Positions 25,176 through 35,786 of a stretch of 64,000 bases of DNA are shown piece by piece. The DNA is taken from the NCBI RefSeq assembly GCF_016185115.1, contig NZ_JACPOF010000017.1:372001-436000 (forward strand), in the 5' to 3' direction. Within the stretch, counting starts at the first letter, position 1; each line of letters starts with the position of its first letter. The notes below the pieces were generated by a model. That model ran no database searches. It saw only the letters and a program-made list of their open reading frames with translations, and was not told the origin of the DNA. The position numbers and the translations under genes were made by a program. The DNA is from Polaromonas sp. Its GTDB lineage: Bacteria > Pseudomonadota > Gammaproteobacteria > Burkholderiales > Burkholderiaceae_C.

Positions 25176-25807
25176 CGAATACCCGTTATTTTGTGCGTCT
25201 GCAAACTCAATCGCCATGCAGGGCGCTGCATGCAAAGCTGGATGCAGGCCTCGGTGTTGTCGGCACGCAGAACGTTGTCCATGGGCTGCAGGTAACGGTG
25301 TTCAAACTGCGCCGCTTCAAGCTCGGCCAGGTCAAAAAAAGGCTGGGGCCAGACCAGCTTGAGCTCATGTCCCCGGCGCTGTATCCAGGGCGCGCCGGCC
25401 TTGGGGCTGACGCAAATCCAGTCTATGCCCTCGGGCGCGGCAATCGAGCCATTGGTCTCGACCGCTATCTGGAAACCTCGCGCATGCAGGGCTGCTATCA
25501 GCGCGTCATCAAGCTGCAGCAGGGGTTCACCGCCTGTCATCACCACAAAGCGGTTCGCCGTATCGCCCTGGGGCCACTGCGCCGCTATGCGGGTTGCAAG
25601 TTCTTCGGCATCGCGGAACTTGCCGCCAAGGGTGCCGTCGGTGCCCACGAAATCGGTATCGCAGAACTGACACACGGCAGAAGCACGGTCCTGCTCGCGG
25701 CCGGTCCATAGATTGCAGCCCGCGAACCGGCAGAACACCGCAGGCCTGCCCGCATTGGCGCCTTCGCCCTGCAGGGTATAGAAAATTTCCTTGACCTGGT
25801 AAGTCAT
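25172..25807 (-). CDS. queE: 7-carboxy-7-deazaguanine synthase (radical SAM)
   Basis: A 211-residue radical SAM enzyme that contracts the pterin ring to 7-carboxy-7-deazaguanine. The cluster Cys are C31, C46 and C49, a CX14CX2C spacing as known from the Burkholderia multivorans enzyme in place of CX3CX2C. YTLQGEG, GGEPLL and ETNGS segments are typical of QueE. It is translationally coupled to queD. Start ATG 25807 is chosen because MTYQVKEIFYTLQGEG is the family start. Confidence 0.94.
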   Translation of the reverse strand: MTYQVKEIFYTLQGEGANAGRPAVFCRFAGCNLWTGREQDRASAVCQFCDTDFVGTDGTLGGKFRDAEELATRIAAQWPQGDTANRFVVMTGGEPLLQLDDALIAALHARGFQIAVETNGSIAAPEGIDWICVSPKAGAPWIQRRGHELKLVWPQPFFDLAELEAAQFEHRYLQPMDNVLRADNTEACIQLCMQRPAWRLSLQTHKITGIR

Positions 25808-26007
25808 GGCGCAGCCCGCCCGAAAGCTGGTGGCAAAAGAGATGGAGAAAAGCTGGCAGCGCCACACGCGGACGTGCCGGGGGCTGCGAGGTTTTTATAC
25901 ATGGTGGTCCTCTACATGGCCCCGGGTGAATGGATACCAGCGCGCCGGGGCGGCGTGTTGCTGGTTGCCTATTTTAACCGGGGCTGTATCCGTCTTTATG
26001 CGGCCCT

Positions 26008-27198
26008 CTATGCGCCCCTGCGCGCATCCTGAATCCACACCACGGCTGCCGCCAGGGCCAGCACCACACCCAGCACACAAACCCCTGCCCAGCCGCCGCG
26101 CAACCACGCGATGGAGCCCATCGCCGAGCCGGCGGCAGCACCCACAAAAAAACTCGTCATGTAAACCGCATTGATGCGCGACCTGGCTTCAGGCGCCAGC
26201 TTGTAAACAATATTCTGGTTGCTGATGTGCACACCCTGGACGGCAAGGTCAACCAGCAGCATGCCAGCTACAAACCACGCCAGGCTGCTACCGCCCAGCC
26301 AGAGCACGGCCCAGCTGAGCACTGTCAGCAGAGCGCAAACCCCCGAGGTCCACTGAACCCAGCCCCGGTCCGCCAGCCGGCCCGCCACGTTGGCCATCAA
26401 GGCGCCGGCAACACCTGCCAGGCCCACCAGGCCAATCTGCGCGTCGTTCAGGCCATGGGCGGGCCCGGCCAGCATCAGTGCCATGGTGGAAAACAGCGCG
26501 CTGCACGAGGCAAAAGACAATGCGCCCAGCAGGGCCCGGGTGCGCAGGCGCGGGTACTGCAGCACCAGTGTGCCCAGGGATGCAAGGATGGCGCCATAGC
26601 CTGACCTGGCGGGGTTTCTTGAGGACGGCAGTGCGCGCCACAGCGCCAGAGCCACCAGCAGCATGACCACGCCCGCGCAGCGGTAGACCAGCGTCCAGCC
26701 GCCCAAAGCCGACAGCAGGCCCGCCACGCTGCGCGCCGCAAGAATACCGGTCAGCATGCCGCTCATGACCAGCCCCACGGCGCGCCCGCTTCGCTGCGGG
26801 TCTGACAGCGTAGCCGCCATGGGCACCAATATCTGCGCACATACCGAAAAAAGCCCCGCCATGATGGTGCCCGCTGCCAGCATGGCAATGTTGCCCGCGA
26901 AGCCGCTGATGAACTGGCCCAGCGCCGCCAGCACCATCAGGCTGATGACCAGGCCCCGCCGCTCCAGCATGTCGCCCAGTGGCACCAGCAGAAGCAGGCC
27001 AATGGCATAAGACACCTGCCCTGTCGTGACCATCAGGGAGGCGGTGGCCTCGCTGACCTGCAGGTTCACGGCGATGGAGTGCAGGAGCGGCTGGTTGAAA
27101 TAATTGGCCCCGACGCACAGGCCGCAGGCCACGGCCATCAACAGCAGCGTGCCGGTGCCAAGCGGACGTAAAACCGCAGGAGTCGAGTTCAAGACCAT
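26008..27198 (-). CDS. MFS transporter
   Basis: A 396-residue protein with about twelve transmembrane helices. The motif between helices 2 and 3 is VPLGDMLERRGL, an MFS A-motif variant. Its start lies 2 bp after the adenosine deaminase stop, so the two are co-transcribed. A role in exporting or importing a purine or its product is inference; similar YnfM-like proteins are exporters. Confidence 0.88.
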   Translation of the reverse strand: MVLNSTPAVLRPLGTGTLLLMAVACGLCVGANYFNQPLLHSIAVNLQVSEATASLMVTTGQVSYAIGLLLLVPLGDMLERRGLVISLMVLAALGQFISGFAGNIAMLAAGTIMAGLFSVCAQILVPMAATLSDPQRSGRAVGLVMSGMLTGILAARSVAGLLSALGGWTLVYRCAGVVMLLVALALWRALPSSRNPARSGYGAILASLGTLVLQYPRLRTRALLGALSFASCSALFSTMALMLAGPAHGLNDAQIGLVGLAGVAGALMANVAGRLADRGWVQWTSGVCALLTVLSWAVLWLGGSSLAWFVAGMLLVDLAVQGVHISNQNIVYKLAPEARSRINAVYMTSFFVGAAAGSAMGSIAWLRGGWAGVCVLGVVLALAAAVVWIQDARRGA

Positions 27199-27200
27199 GT

Positions 27201-28305
<1,105 letters not shown>

Positions 28306-28340
28306 CATCATCCCATTAAAGGGATGTCACAGTCCGGACA

Positions 28341-29492
28341 TCAGTTACCCGGCACCTTGCCTTCAACGCCCTTGACGTAGGTCTTCAGGCCACCGAGAAA
28401 TTTGTCATCAGCGACGACATCCTTGGCGATCAGTTCCTTGCCGGTGTTGTCCATGATGGGGCCCTTCCAGATCGAGAAGCTGCCGTCCTTCAGGCCAGCC
28501 TTGACTTCATCAATCTTCTTTTTGGTGTCGTCCGGCACATCTGCGGCGATGGAGACGAGGTCGATGGCACCTTCCTTCACACCCCACCAGACGCCGGCAT
28601 TGCCGGTCCACTTGCCTTCCAGCACATCGCCCACGGTCTTCACGTAGTACGGACCCCAGTTGATGATGGCCGAGGCCAGGTGGGCCTTGGGACCGTAGGA
28701 GGTCATGTCCGAATCCCAGCCGAAAGCGCGCTTGCCCATTTTCTCGGCGGTCTGCAGAACCGCCGACGAATCGGTGTTCTGGAACAGCACGTCGGCGCCG
28801 CCGTTGATCAGCGCGGTAGCGGCTTCGGTTTCCTTGGGCGGGTTGAACCACTCATTCACCCAGACGACCTTGGTCTTGATCTTGGGGTTGACGGACTGCG
28901 CGCCCAGCGTGAAGCTGTTGATGTTGCGCACCACTTCAGGAATCGGCACCGAACCGACCACGCCCAGCGTGCCGGACTTGGTCATCTTGCCCGCCACCAC
29001 ACCGGCCATGTAGGCGCCTTCATAGGTGCGGCTGTCGTAGGTGCGCATGTTGTCGGCGGTCTTGTAGCCGGTGGCGTGCTCGAACTTCACGTCCTTCTTG
29101 TCTGCAGCGACCTTGAGCATGGGTTCCATGTAGCCGAAGGTGGTGCCGAAAATAAGCTTGTTGCCCTGGTCGGCCATGTCGCGGATCACGCGCTCTGCGT
29201 CGGCAGACTCTGGCACTTTTTCAACAAAGCTGGTGACGACCTTGTCGCCAAAGGCTTTTTCAACGGCTTTTTTGCCGTTGTCGTGCGCAAACGTCCAGCC
29301 GCCGTCGCCGACGGGGCCGACATAGGCAAAGGCGATCTTGAGCGGTTCAACCTTGGCTGGGGCAGACGCCACAGGTGCGGGTGCAGGCGCCGGGGCCGGC
29401 TCTTCCTTTTTGCCGCAGCCCATCAGCGCGGCAGAAGCCACGGCAGACAGCGCCGCGAGCTTGAGCAGGGAACGTTTTTGCAGGTCAGTCAT
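28341..29492 (-). CDS. BMP-family (PnrA/Med-type) substrate-binding lipoprotein
   Basis: A 383-residue basic membrane protein-type receptor, probably for nucleosides. The signal peptide ends at a lipobox with C26 (LMGC), followed by a Pro/Ala-rich linker (about 32-46). The mature fold begins KIAFAYVGPVGDGGWT. It is the last gene of an ABC operon (ATPase, two permeases, receptor) and has its own terminator. Location beside adenosine deaminase and xanthine dehydrogenase supports a purine nucleoside ligand. Confidence 0.93.
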   Translation of the reverse strand: MTDLQKRSLLKLAALSAVASAALMGCGKKEEPAPAPAPAPVASAPAKVEPLKIAFAYVGPVGDGGWTFAHDNGKKAVEKAFGDKVVTSFVEKVPESADAERVIRDMADQGNKLIFGTTFGYMEPMLKVAADKKDVKFEHATGYKTADNMRTYDSRTYEGAYMAGVVAGKMTKSGTLGVVGSVPIPEVVRNINSFTLGAQSVNPKIKTKVVWVNEWFNPPKETEAATALINGGADVLFQNTDSSAVLQTAEKMGKRAFGWDSDMTSYGPKAHLASAIINWGPYYVKTVGDVLEGKWTGNAGVWWGVKEGAIDLVSIAADVPDDTKKKIDEVKAGLKDGSFSIWKGPIMDNTGKELIAKDVVADDKFLGGLKTYVKGVEGKVPGN

Positions 29493-29579
29493 GTCGTCTC
29501 GCTTTCGTTCAGGAATAAAGAACTTCGGTTAATCACGGGGCCAGGAAAGTAATTATGCGGTCTGGGCGCACGCTTTTCT

Positions 29580-29651
29580 GTCATTGCGGGCCAGACCCGC
29601 AATCCATGACCCCGGATTCGGGGATGGATCCCGGATCGAGTCCGGGATGGC
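29580..29651. repeat. REP-like palindromic repeat, copy A
   Basis: Three small hairpins in series: ATTGCGGG-CCAGA-CCCGCAAT, CCCCGGATTCGGGG and ATCCCGGAT-CGAG-TCCGGGAT. It is homologous, in inverse orientation, to 59075-59146. It sits between the permease and receptor genes of the same operon, where REP elements often tune mRNA stability. Confidence 0.75.
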
Positions 29652-29670
29652 AGCTTCAGGATAGTCAAGA

Positions 29671-30591
29671 TCACGCACCCGGGTAAAACGGCTTGCCGAT
29701 GGAGGTGGGCATGTTCACGCGTATCCACAGCGGGTTGCGTGATATCAGCACCAGCACCACGATGGTCGACAGGTAAGGCAGCATGGTCAGAAACTGGCTG
29801 GGAATGTTCACGCCCAGGCCCTGAAGGTGAAACTGCAGCATGGTCACGCCACCGAACAGGTAGGCACCAAGCAACACCCGTGCCGGACGCCAGGTGGCGA
29901 AGGTCGTGAGGGCCAGCGCAATCCAGCCCTTGCCGGCAATCATGCCTTCGACCCACAGCGGCGTGTAGACCACCGACACATAGGCGCCAGCCAGACCGCA
30001 CAGGGCGCCGCCAGCGATCACAGCCATCAGCCGGATGCGCCGAACCGGGTAACCCAGCGCATGTGCCGATTCGGGGCTTTCGCCGACGGAGCGCAGCACC
30101 AGCCCTGCACGCGTGCGGTACAAAAACCAGATCAGCCCTACGGTGATGGCCATGGCGATGTAGACCATGGGGTGGTGGCGAAAAAGCGCCGGGCCGATAA
30201 GGGGGATGTCGCCCAGCAACGGGATGGGGTATTGCGATTGCTCGGGCAACTTCTCCTGCACGTACTTGATGCCCGCAAAGGCCGAAAAACCCGCACCAAA
30301 CAGGCTGAGCGCCAACCCTGTCGCGTACTGGTTGGTGTTGAGCCAGATCACCAGCAGCCCGAACACGGCAGCCAGCACCGCCCCGGCTGCCATGCCGGCC
30401 GCAAAGCCCAGCCAGCTGTTGCCGGTATGCACCACCGTGGCAAACCCGGCGATGGCTGCGCACAGCATCATGCCCTCCGCGCCCAGATTGACGATGCCGG
30501 CCTTCTCGTTGATCAGCAGCCCCAGCGCCGCGATGGCGAGGATGGTGCCGGCGCTGAGCGTCGCCGCAATCAGCAGTGCGGTCGATTCCAT
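29671..30591 (-). CDS. Nucleoside-type ABC transporter permease
   Basis: A 306-residue inner-membrane permease (BPD_transp_2 family) with about eight to ten transmembrane helices. EKAGIVNLGAEGMM is the conserved motif of BMP-type nucleoside permeases. Its start overlaps the stop of the partner permease by 1 bp, so they are coupled. Confidence 0.92.
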   Translation of the reverse strand: MESTALLIAATLSAGTILAIAALGLLINEKAGIVNLGAEGMMLCAAIAGFATVVHTGNSWLGFAAGMAAGAVLAAVFGLLVIWLNTNQYATGLALSLFGAGFSAFAGIKYVQEKLPEQSQYPIPLLGDIPLIGPALFRHHPMVYIAMAITVGLIWFLYRTRAGLVLRSVGESPESAHALGYPVRRIRLMAVIAGGALCGLAGAYVSVVYTPLWVEGMIAGKGWIALALTTFATWRPARVLLGAYLFGGVTMLQFHLQGLGVNIPSQFLTMLPYLSTIVVLVLISRNPLWIRVNMPTSIGKPFYPGA

Positions 30592-31706
30592 CAGTCGGCT
30601 CCTTTCAGCACTTCGGTCGAAGGCGGGTTAGCCACCGGCATCGTGATGGGCTTCGCAAGGCGCAGCCGGTAGGCAATCAGCGTGTCGCAGGCCAGCAGGC
30701 TGAACAGCAGCAGGCCCTGAAAGACACCGGTGATGGACTTGGGCATGCCCAGGCGCGACTGCGCGAGCTCGCCACCTATATAAAACATGCTCATCAAAAT
30801 GGCAGAGAACACCACGCCTACCGGGTGCAGGCGGCCAACAAAGGCGACGATGATGGCCGCAAAACCATAACCCGCAGGGACGTAAGGCGTGAGCTGGCCA
30901 ATCGGCCCGGCAACTTCAAGAGCCCCCGCAAGACCGGCAGCACCACCTGATGTCAACAGCGCCAGCCACAAGGCGCGGCGTGACGAAAAACCGGCATAGC
31001 GCGCCGCAGCAGGCGCCAGCCCACTGACCTCATGACGGAAACCCGCAAAGGTGCGGAACAAAAACAGCCACAGGCCAGCGACGCCAATGAGCGCCAGGAT
31101 GATGCCGATATTGACGCGTGAGCCCTGCATCAGCCGGGGGATCTGCGTCACCGCCTCAAAGGTTTTGGTTTGTGGAAAGTTATAGCCGTTCGGGTCTTTC
31201 CAGGGGCCGAAGACCAGGTAGTTGAGCACCATGTCGGCCACATACACCAGCATCAGGCTGACCAGGATTTCATTGGCATTAAATCGGTCGCGCAGCAGCG
31301 CCGTGATGCCGGCCCACACCATGCCGCCCGCAATACCGGCCAGTAGGATGGCCGGAATAATCCACGGGCCGGTGGTTTTTTCAGCCAGCAGCGCGACGCC
31401 GCCTGCGGCTACGGCGCCGATCACAAACTGCCCCTCGGCGCCTATGTTCCAGACGTTGGACCGGAAACACACCGACAGCCCCAGCGCGATGATGAGCAGC
31501 GGCGTCGCCTTGACCAGCAGTTCGCTGATGGCGCGCACCGAACGTATCGGCTCCCAGAAAAACACCTGCAGTCCGCGCACGGGGTCCTTGCCCAATGCTA
31601 CAAACAGCAGCACACCAATCACGACGGTGATCAGCAGCGCCAGCAGCGGAGAGGCATAACTCCAGAACGATGAAGGCTGCGGCCGGACTTCGAGCTTCAT
31701 GTTCAT
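30591..31706 (-). CDS. Nucleoside-type ABC transporter permease
   Basis: 371 residues from ATG 31706, whose ATGA overlaps the stop of the ATPase gene; a longer frame upstream overlaps the ATPase and is not needed. About ten transmembrane helices, with the family motif FRSNVWNIGAEGQFVIG. It forms the channel with the permease encoded next. Confidence 0.92.
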   Translation of the reverse strand: MNMKLEVRPQPSSFWSYASPLLALLITVVIGVLLFVALGKDPVRGLQVFFWEPIRSVRAISELLVKATPLLIIALGLSVCFRSNVWNIGAEGQFVIGAVAAGGVALLAEKTTGPWIIPAILLAGIAGGMVWAGITALLRDRFNANEILVSLMLVYVADMVLNYLVFGPWKDPNGYNFPQTKTFEAVTQIPRLMQGSRVNIGIILALIGVAGLWLFLFRTFAGFRHEVSGLAPAAARYAGFSSRRALWLALLTSGGAAGLAGALEVAGPIGQLTPYVPAGYGFAAIIVAFVGRLHPVGVVFSAILMSMFYIGGELAQSRLGMPKSITGVFQGLLLFSLLACDTLIAYRLRLAKPITMPVANPPSTEVLKGAD

Positions 31707-33250
31707 GCTGCCGCCCCTTGCGGCGCCTGGCCCCACAAACCGCTCATCCACTGCCCGACCAGTTCTGTCGTCGCCTCGGCGCGCGGCAACGATGGCGAGA
31801 TCTGCCCCTTGGCCATCACATACAGCCGGTCGCAGATCTCGAACAACTCTTCAAGCTCTTCACTTACGACCAGCACGGCGCAGCCGGCATCGCGCAGCTT
31901 GAGTAGCTCGCCGCGAATCTGCGATGCCGCACCCACATCCACACCCCAGGTCGGCTGCGAGACGATGAGCAGCGTGGGTTTGGCATCAATCTCGCGACCC
32001 ATGATGAACTTCTGCAGGTTACCGCCCGACAGCGACTTGGCCATCGCCTGAGGGCCCCCAGCCTTGACCTTGAAGGCTGCGATGATGCGCGCGGCCTGCG
32101 CCTGCAACACACTGCGGTGCAGCCAGCCGCTTTTGCCAATCGCTTCCTTGCGGGTCAGCATCAAATTACGGGCCAGCGACAGCGAAGGCACGGCGCCACG
32201 GCCCAGACGCTCTTCTGGCACAAAGTGCAGGCCCAGCTCACGCCGCTTGCGCGGGCTGAGCTTGCCTGCAGGTTTGCCCCTGACCACCACGGCATCTGCA
32301 GCGGCGCGGGTGTCTTCACCCGACAGCGCATAGAGCAGTTCTTTCTGGCCGTTGCCAGACACACCGGCAATGCCCACCACCTCACCGGCGCGTACGTTCA
32401 GCGCAATCTGCTGCAGGCTGACCCCGAACTGGCCGTCACCCGGTAGATCCATCTGCCGCACGTCGAGCACGATGTCACCTGCCTTTGATTCGCGGTGCTC
32501 CAGCGCAGGCGGCTCGGCGCCAATCATCAGGCGGCTCAGCGAAGCGTTTGATTCCTGGCGCGGGTCGCACACACCCGTCACCTGCCCGCCACGCAGCACC
32601 GTGCAGGCCGTGCACAACGCGCGTATCTCATGCAGCTTGTGGCTGATGTAAAGAATGCTGCAGCCCTGCTCTGCCAGCTTGCGCAGGGTGACAAACAGGT
32701 TTTCAACCGCCTGTGGTGTCAGCACCGAGGTCGGCTCATCAAGAATCAGCAGGCGCGGGTTGGTGAGCAATGCCCGCACGATCTCGACCCGCTGGCGTTC
32801 ACCCACGCCCAGCGTGTGCACCGGCCGCGCCGGGTCAAGCTGCAAACCATAAGCCTCGGTCGTTTCGCGTATGCGCTGTGACACATCTGCCAGGCTCAAT
32901 TTTTTATCCAGCCCCAGCCAGACGTTCTCGGCCACTGTGAGCGTGTCGAAAAGGCTGAAGTGCTGGAACACCATGCTGATACCCAGCGCGCGCGCTTCAT
33001 GCGGGTTGCGCACCTGCACGGCCTTGCCATCGACAGTGATGCTGCCTGCATCGGGCTTGACCGCGCCGTAGATGATCTTCATCAGCGTTGATTTGCCTGC
33101 GCCGTTTTCACCGAGTACAGCATGAATTTCGCGGGGCTGCACGGTCAGCGAGATATTGCTGTTGGCCACCACGCCCGGGTAGGCCTTGGTGATGCCCGCC
33201 AGTTGCAGGCGTGCCGTCATTGATGTGGAGCTGGAGGCTGGGGGATTCAT
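31703..33250 (-). CDS. ABC transporter ATPase with two nucleotide-binding domains
   Basis: A 515-residue sugar/nucleoside-type (RbsA-like) double ATPase. Domain 1 (about 12-245) has Walker A GENGAGKST and Walker B LLILDEPTSVL; its signature is the variant LGVGERQRVEI. Domain 2 (about 265-505) has a degenerate Walker A region (GVSGNGQKE) and signature LSGGNLQKF, as usual for this group. It energises the two permeases encoded downstream with 4-bp and 1-bp overlaps. Confidence 0.94.
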   Translation of the reverse strand: MNPPASSSTSMTARLQLAGITKAYPGVVANSNISLTVQPREIHAVLGENGAGKSTLMKIIYGAVKPDAGSITVDGKAVQVRNPHEARALGISMVFQHFSLFDTLTVAENVWLGLDKKLSLADVSQRIRETTEAYGLQLDPARPVHTLGVGERQRVEIVRALLTNPRLLILDEPTSVLTPQAVENLFVTLRKLAEQGCSILYISHKLHEIRALCTACTVLRGGQVTGVCDPRQESNASLSRLMIGAEPPALEHRESKAGDIVLDVRQMDLPGDGQFGVSLQQIALNVRAGEVVGIAGVSGNGQKELLYALSGEDTRAAADAVVVRGKPAGKLSPRKRRELGLHFVPEERLGRGAVPSLSLARNLMLTRKEAIGKSGWLHRSVLQAQAARIIAAFKVKAGGPQAMAKSLSGGNLQKFIMGREIDAKPTLLIVSQPTWGVDVGAASQIRGELLKLRDAGCAVLVVSEELEELFEICDRLYVMAKGQISPSLPRAEATTELVGQWMSGLWGQAPQGAAA

Positions 33251-33263
33251 CGTCTCGGCATGT

Positions 33264-34217
33264 TCATTGTTTGCGCAGCGCGTTGGCCACCGACTTCACA
33301 TGATCGCGCAGCCACTTCGCCGCCGCAGATGCATGGGTGCGCTCATGCCACAACTGGTAATACATCATGCGGGGGAATTCAATCGGGCAGGGCAAAATCT
33401 TCACCGGCAGCAGACCCGCAAACCGTTCGCAATACTGGCGGCCGGTGGTCATCACCAGCAGGCTGGACGCCACCATGGACGGCATCAAGCCAAAGTGCGG
33501 ACAGCGCACCGTGATGTTGCGGGACAGGCCCAGCTTGGCCAGGTGCTCGTCGATGATGCCCTTGGCGCCGGGGTGCGTGGCGGTGGGGGCGATATGCTCG
33601 GCTTCGAGCCAGCTTGTCGGGTTGGCCGCATCCCACTTCTTGCGTACTGCAGGATGGTCTTTGGCGACCAGGCAGACCACTTCATCACCAAACAGGCGCC
33701 CCATGTGCAGGTCATCGGGCGGCGAGGACCAGTTGCCAATGACGATATCGACCTGGCCCTGGGCCAGGTGGCTGCGGTAATCCGAATCGGGCGACAGCGG
33801 CTGGATGTCGATGTGGCAGCGCGGCGCCTGCGTCTTGATCTGCGCCACAAGCTGCGGCAGAAACAGCGGGTCAAGGTAATCGCTGGCGGCAATGCGGAAG
33901 GTGGCGTCTGCCGTGCCCGGGTCAAACCCCTTGGCGTCGCTGAACAGCATGCCAGCCGCGCGCAGGATGCTGGCCGAGGGCTCGATCATGCGCAGGCCTG
34001 CATCGGTGGGCACCATGCCCGCGCCGGATCGCACAAGAATGGGGTCGCCCGCCAGCTCGCGCAGGCGCTTCAGGGAAGCGCTGACGGCAGGCTGGTACAT
34101 ACCCAGGCGGATGGCGGCGCGCGAGACGCTGCGTTCTGTAAGCACGGTGTTCAGGACCCTGATGAGGTGCAGATCAATCTTGTCGAACATCATCTGGTTT
34201 TTGGACGGGTCAGTCAT
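33264..34217 (-). CDS. LysR-family transcriptional regulator
   Basis: 317 residues. The N-terminal winged helix (about 10-68) includes RSVSRAAIRLGMYQPAVSASLKRL; a substrate-binding domain follows (about 95-300). It lies 13 bp from the nucleoside transporter operon on the same strand and is divergent from xdhA, so it probably controls purine use. An alternative start is the MMFDKIDL methionine nine residues later. Confidence 0.9.
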   Translation of the reverse strand: MTDPSKNQMMFDKIDLHLIRVLNTVLTERSVSRAAIRLGMYQPAVSASLKRLRELAGDPILVRSGAGMVPTDAGLRMIEPSASILRAAGMLFSDAKGFDPGTADATFRIAASDYLDPLFLPQLVAQIKTQAPRCHIDIQPLSPDSDYRSHLAQGQVDIVIGNWSSPPDDLHMGRLFGDEVVCLVAKDHPAVRKKWDAANPTSWLEAEHIAPTATHPGAKGIIDEHLAKLGLSRNITVRCPHFGLMPSMVASSLLVMTTGRQYCERFAGLLPVKILPCPIEFPRMMYYQLWHERTHASAAAKWLRDHVKSVANALRKQ

Positions 34218-34238
34218 ACCCCGCCGCCCATGCGCCTG

Positions 34239-34254
34239 ATATGGGCTTTTATAT
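34239..34254. promoter_or_regulatory. Candidate LysR binding site between lysR and xdhA
   Basis: ATAT-GGGCTTTT-ATAT is a small dyad in the 72-bp divergent region; AT-rich dyads are typical LysR targets. Weak evidence from position and symmetry only. Confidence 0.3.
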
Positions 34255-34289
34255 GATGATGGCTGTGCGGCTGCGCTACCCTGACGCGC

Positions 34290-35786
34290 ATGACGTTTCG
34301 ACCTGAAGTGCAAAAACCTGTGGCAACCATTCGCAAAACCATCAATTTTGTCCGGCGTGGTGAAGTTGTTTCCCTGAGCAATGTACCACCCGAACGTACC
34401 CTTTTAGAGGTGCTGCGGGAGGACCTTGGCTGCACCGGCACCAAGGAAGGATGTGGCGAAGGCGACTGCGGCGCCTGCACGGTGGTGCTGGGCGAAGCCG
34501 AAGGAAGCGGTGTGCGTTACCGGGCCATCAACAGCTGCATACGGCTGGCGCATTCCATCGACGGCATGGCGCTGTGGACGGTTGAGGATATTGCTGCTGC
34601 CGATGGCGCCCTTCACCCTGCCCAAGAGGCAATGGTGCAGGCGCACGGCAGCCAGTGCGGTTTCTGTACACCGGGCTTTGTGATGAGTCTTTTTGGGATG
34701 TACCAGAACCATGTCTGCAAGGGCGGCCAGATCACGCGCGGACTGGCGCAGGAAGAACTCTCAGGCAACCTTTGCCGCTGCACTGGTTACCGGCCCATCC
34801 TGGACGCGGCACAGGCCATGGAGAAATTGCCAGCGGCAAAGCTCGATGAAACCACCCTGCTGAAAGCCCTGAAACAGATTGCGCCCACGCGTCAATCAGG
34901 TTCATACGACTCGCCCCGCACGCTGAAGGCGCTTCTGGAGGCCCGCGCAACCCACCCCGATGCCCAGATCGTGGCCGGCTGTACCGATGTCGGCCTGTGG
35001 GTCACCAAGATGCACATGCAGTTCGAGCGCGTGCTGGATGTGACGCAGGTGGCCGAGCTGCGCCGCATCGAGCATTACCCGCACCACATCGCCATAGGCG
35101 CAGCCGTCAGCCTGACCGACGCCTTTGCCGCGCTGGTCGCCAACAGGCCGCAGCTCAAGACCTTTGCCAACCGTTTTGCCGGCCTGCCGGTGCGCAACTC
35201 GGGCACGCTGGGCGGCAACGTCGCCAATGGTTCGCCGATTGGTGATTCGATGCCGCTCCTGATCGCGCTGGGCGCCGATGTGGTGCTGATGAGCGTTCGC
35301 GGCCACCGCGAGTTGCCGCTGGAAAAGCTATACACCGGCTACCGCAAGAACGTCATGGCCCCGGACGAAGTGCTGGCCTGGATCAAGGTCCCGAAAGCTG
35401 TGCCTGCGGAAAACCTGAAGGTCTACAAGATCTCGAAACGTTACGACGACGATATTTCGGCCGTCTGCCTCGCCATCAATCTGCACATCGACAACGACGT
35501 GGTCAGTCACGCATCGATTGGCGCAGGCGGGGTTGCCGCCACGCCGGTGCGGGCCGTCAAAACCGAAGCCGCCCTCACCGGCCAGCCTTGGACTCAGGCC
35601 ACGGTACAGCAGGCCATGACGGTGCTGCGCGCGGAGTTCACACCCATCTCGGACATGCGCGCCTCCGGCGCTTACCGTATGCAGGTGCTGGGCAACCTGT
35701 TGCAGCGCTACTGGCTGGAAAGCCAGGGCGCTCAGCAGATCAATCTCGAATCCTTCCGGCTTGCCGACGAGAAGGAGGCGGCATGA
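34290..35786 (+). CDS. xdhA: Xanthine dehydrogenase small subunit (2Fe-2S and FAD)
   Basis: 498 residues. The plant-type ferredoxin domain has cluster Cys in EGCGEGDCGACTV (C55, C60, C63) and INSCIR; the second 2Fe-2S domain has CGFCTPGF and LCRCTGYRP. An FAD-binding domain (about 200-490) follows, with GGNVANGSPIGDSMP. It passes electrons from the Mo centre to NAD in the oxidation of hypoxanthine and xanthine to urate. Its stop overlaps the xdhB start (ATGA). Confidence 0.95.
   Translation: MTFRPEVQKPVATIRKTINFVRRGEVVSLSNVPPERTLLEVLREDLGCTGTKEGCGEGDCGACTVVLGEAEGSGVRYRAINSCIRLAHSIDGMALWTVEDIAAADGALHPAQEAMVQAHGSQCGFCTPGFVMSLFGMYQNHVCKGGQITRGLAQEELSGNLCRCTGYRPILDAAQAMEKLPAAKLDETTLLKALKQIAPTRQSGSYDSPRTLKALLEARATHPDAQIVAGCTDVGLWVTKMHMQFERVLDVTQVAELRRIEHYPHHIAIGAAVSLTDAFAALVANRPQLKTFANRFAGLPVRNSGTLGGNVANGSPIGDSMPLLIALGADVVLMSVRGHRELPLEKLYTGYRKNVMAPDEVLAWIKVPKAVPAENLKVYKISKRYDDDISAVCLAINLHIDNDVVSHASIGAGGVAATPVRAVKTEAALTGQPWTQATVQQAMTVLRAEFTPISDMRASGAYRMQVLGNLLQRYWLESQGAQQINLESFRLADEKEAA

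Noticed and set aside
25808-26007. PreQ1 riboswitch before queE
   Set aside because: I looked for the short hairpin and A-rich tail of preQ1 aptamers upstream of queE and saw none.
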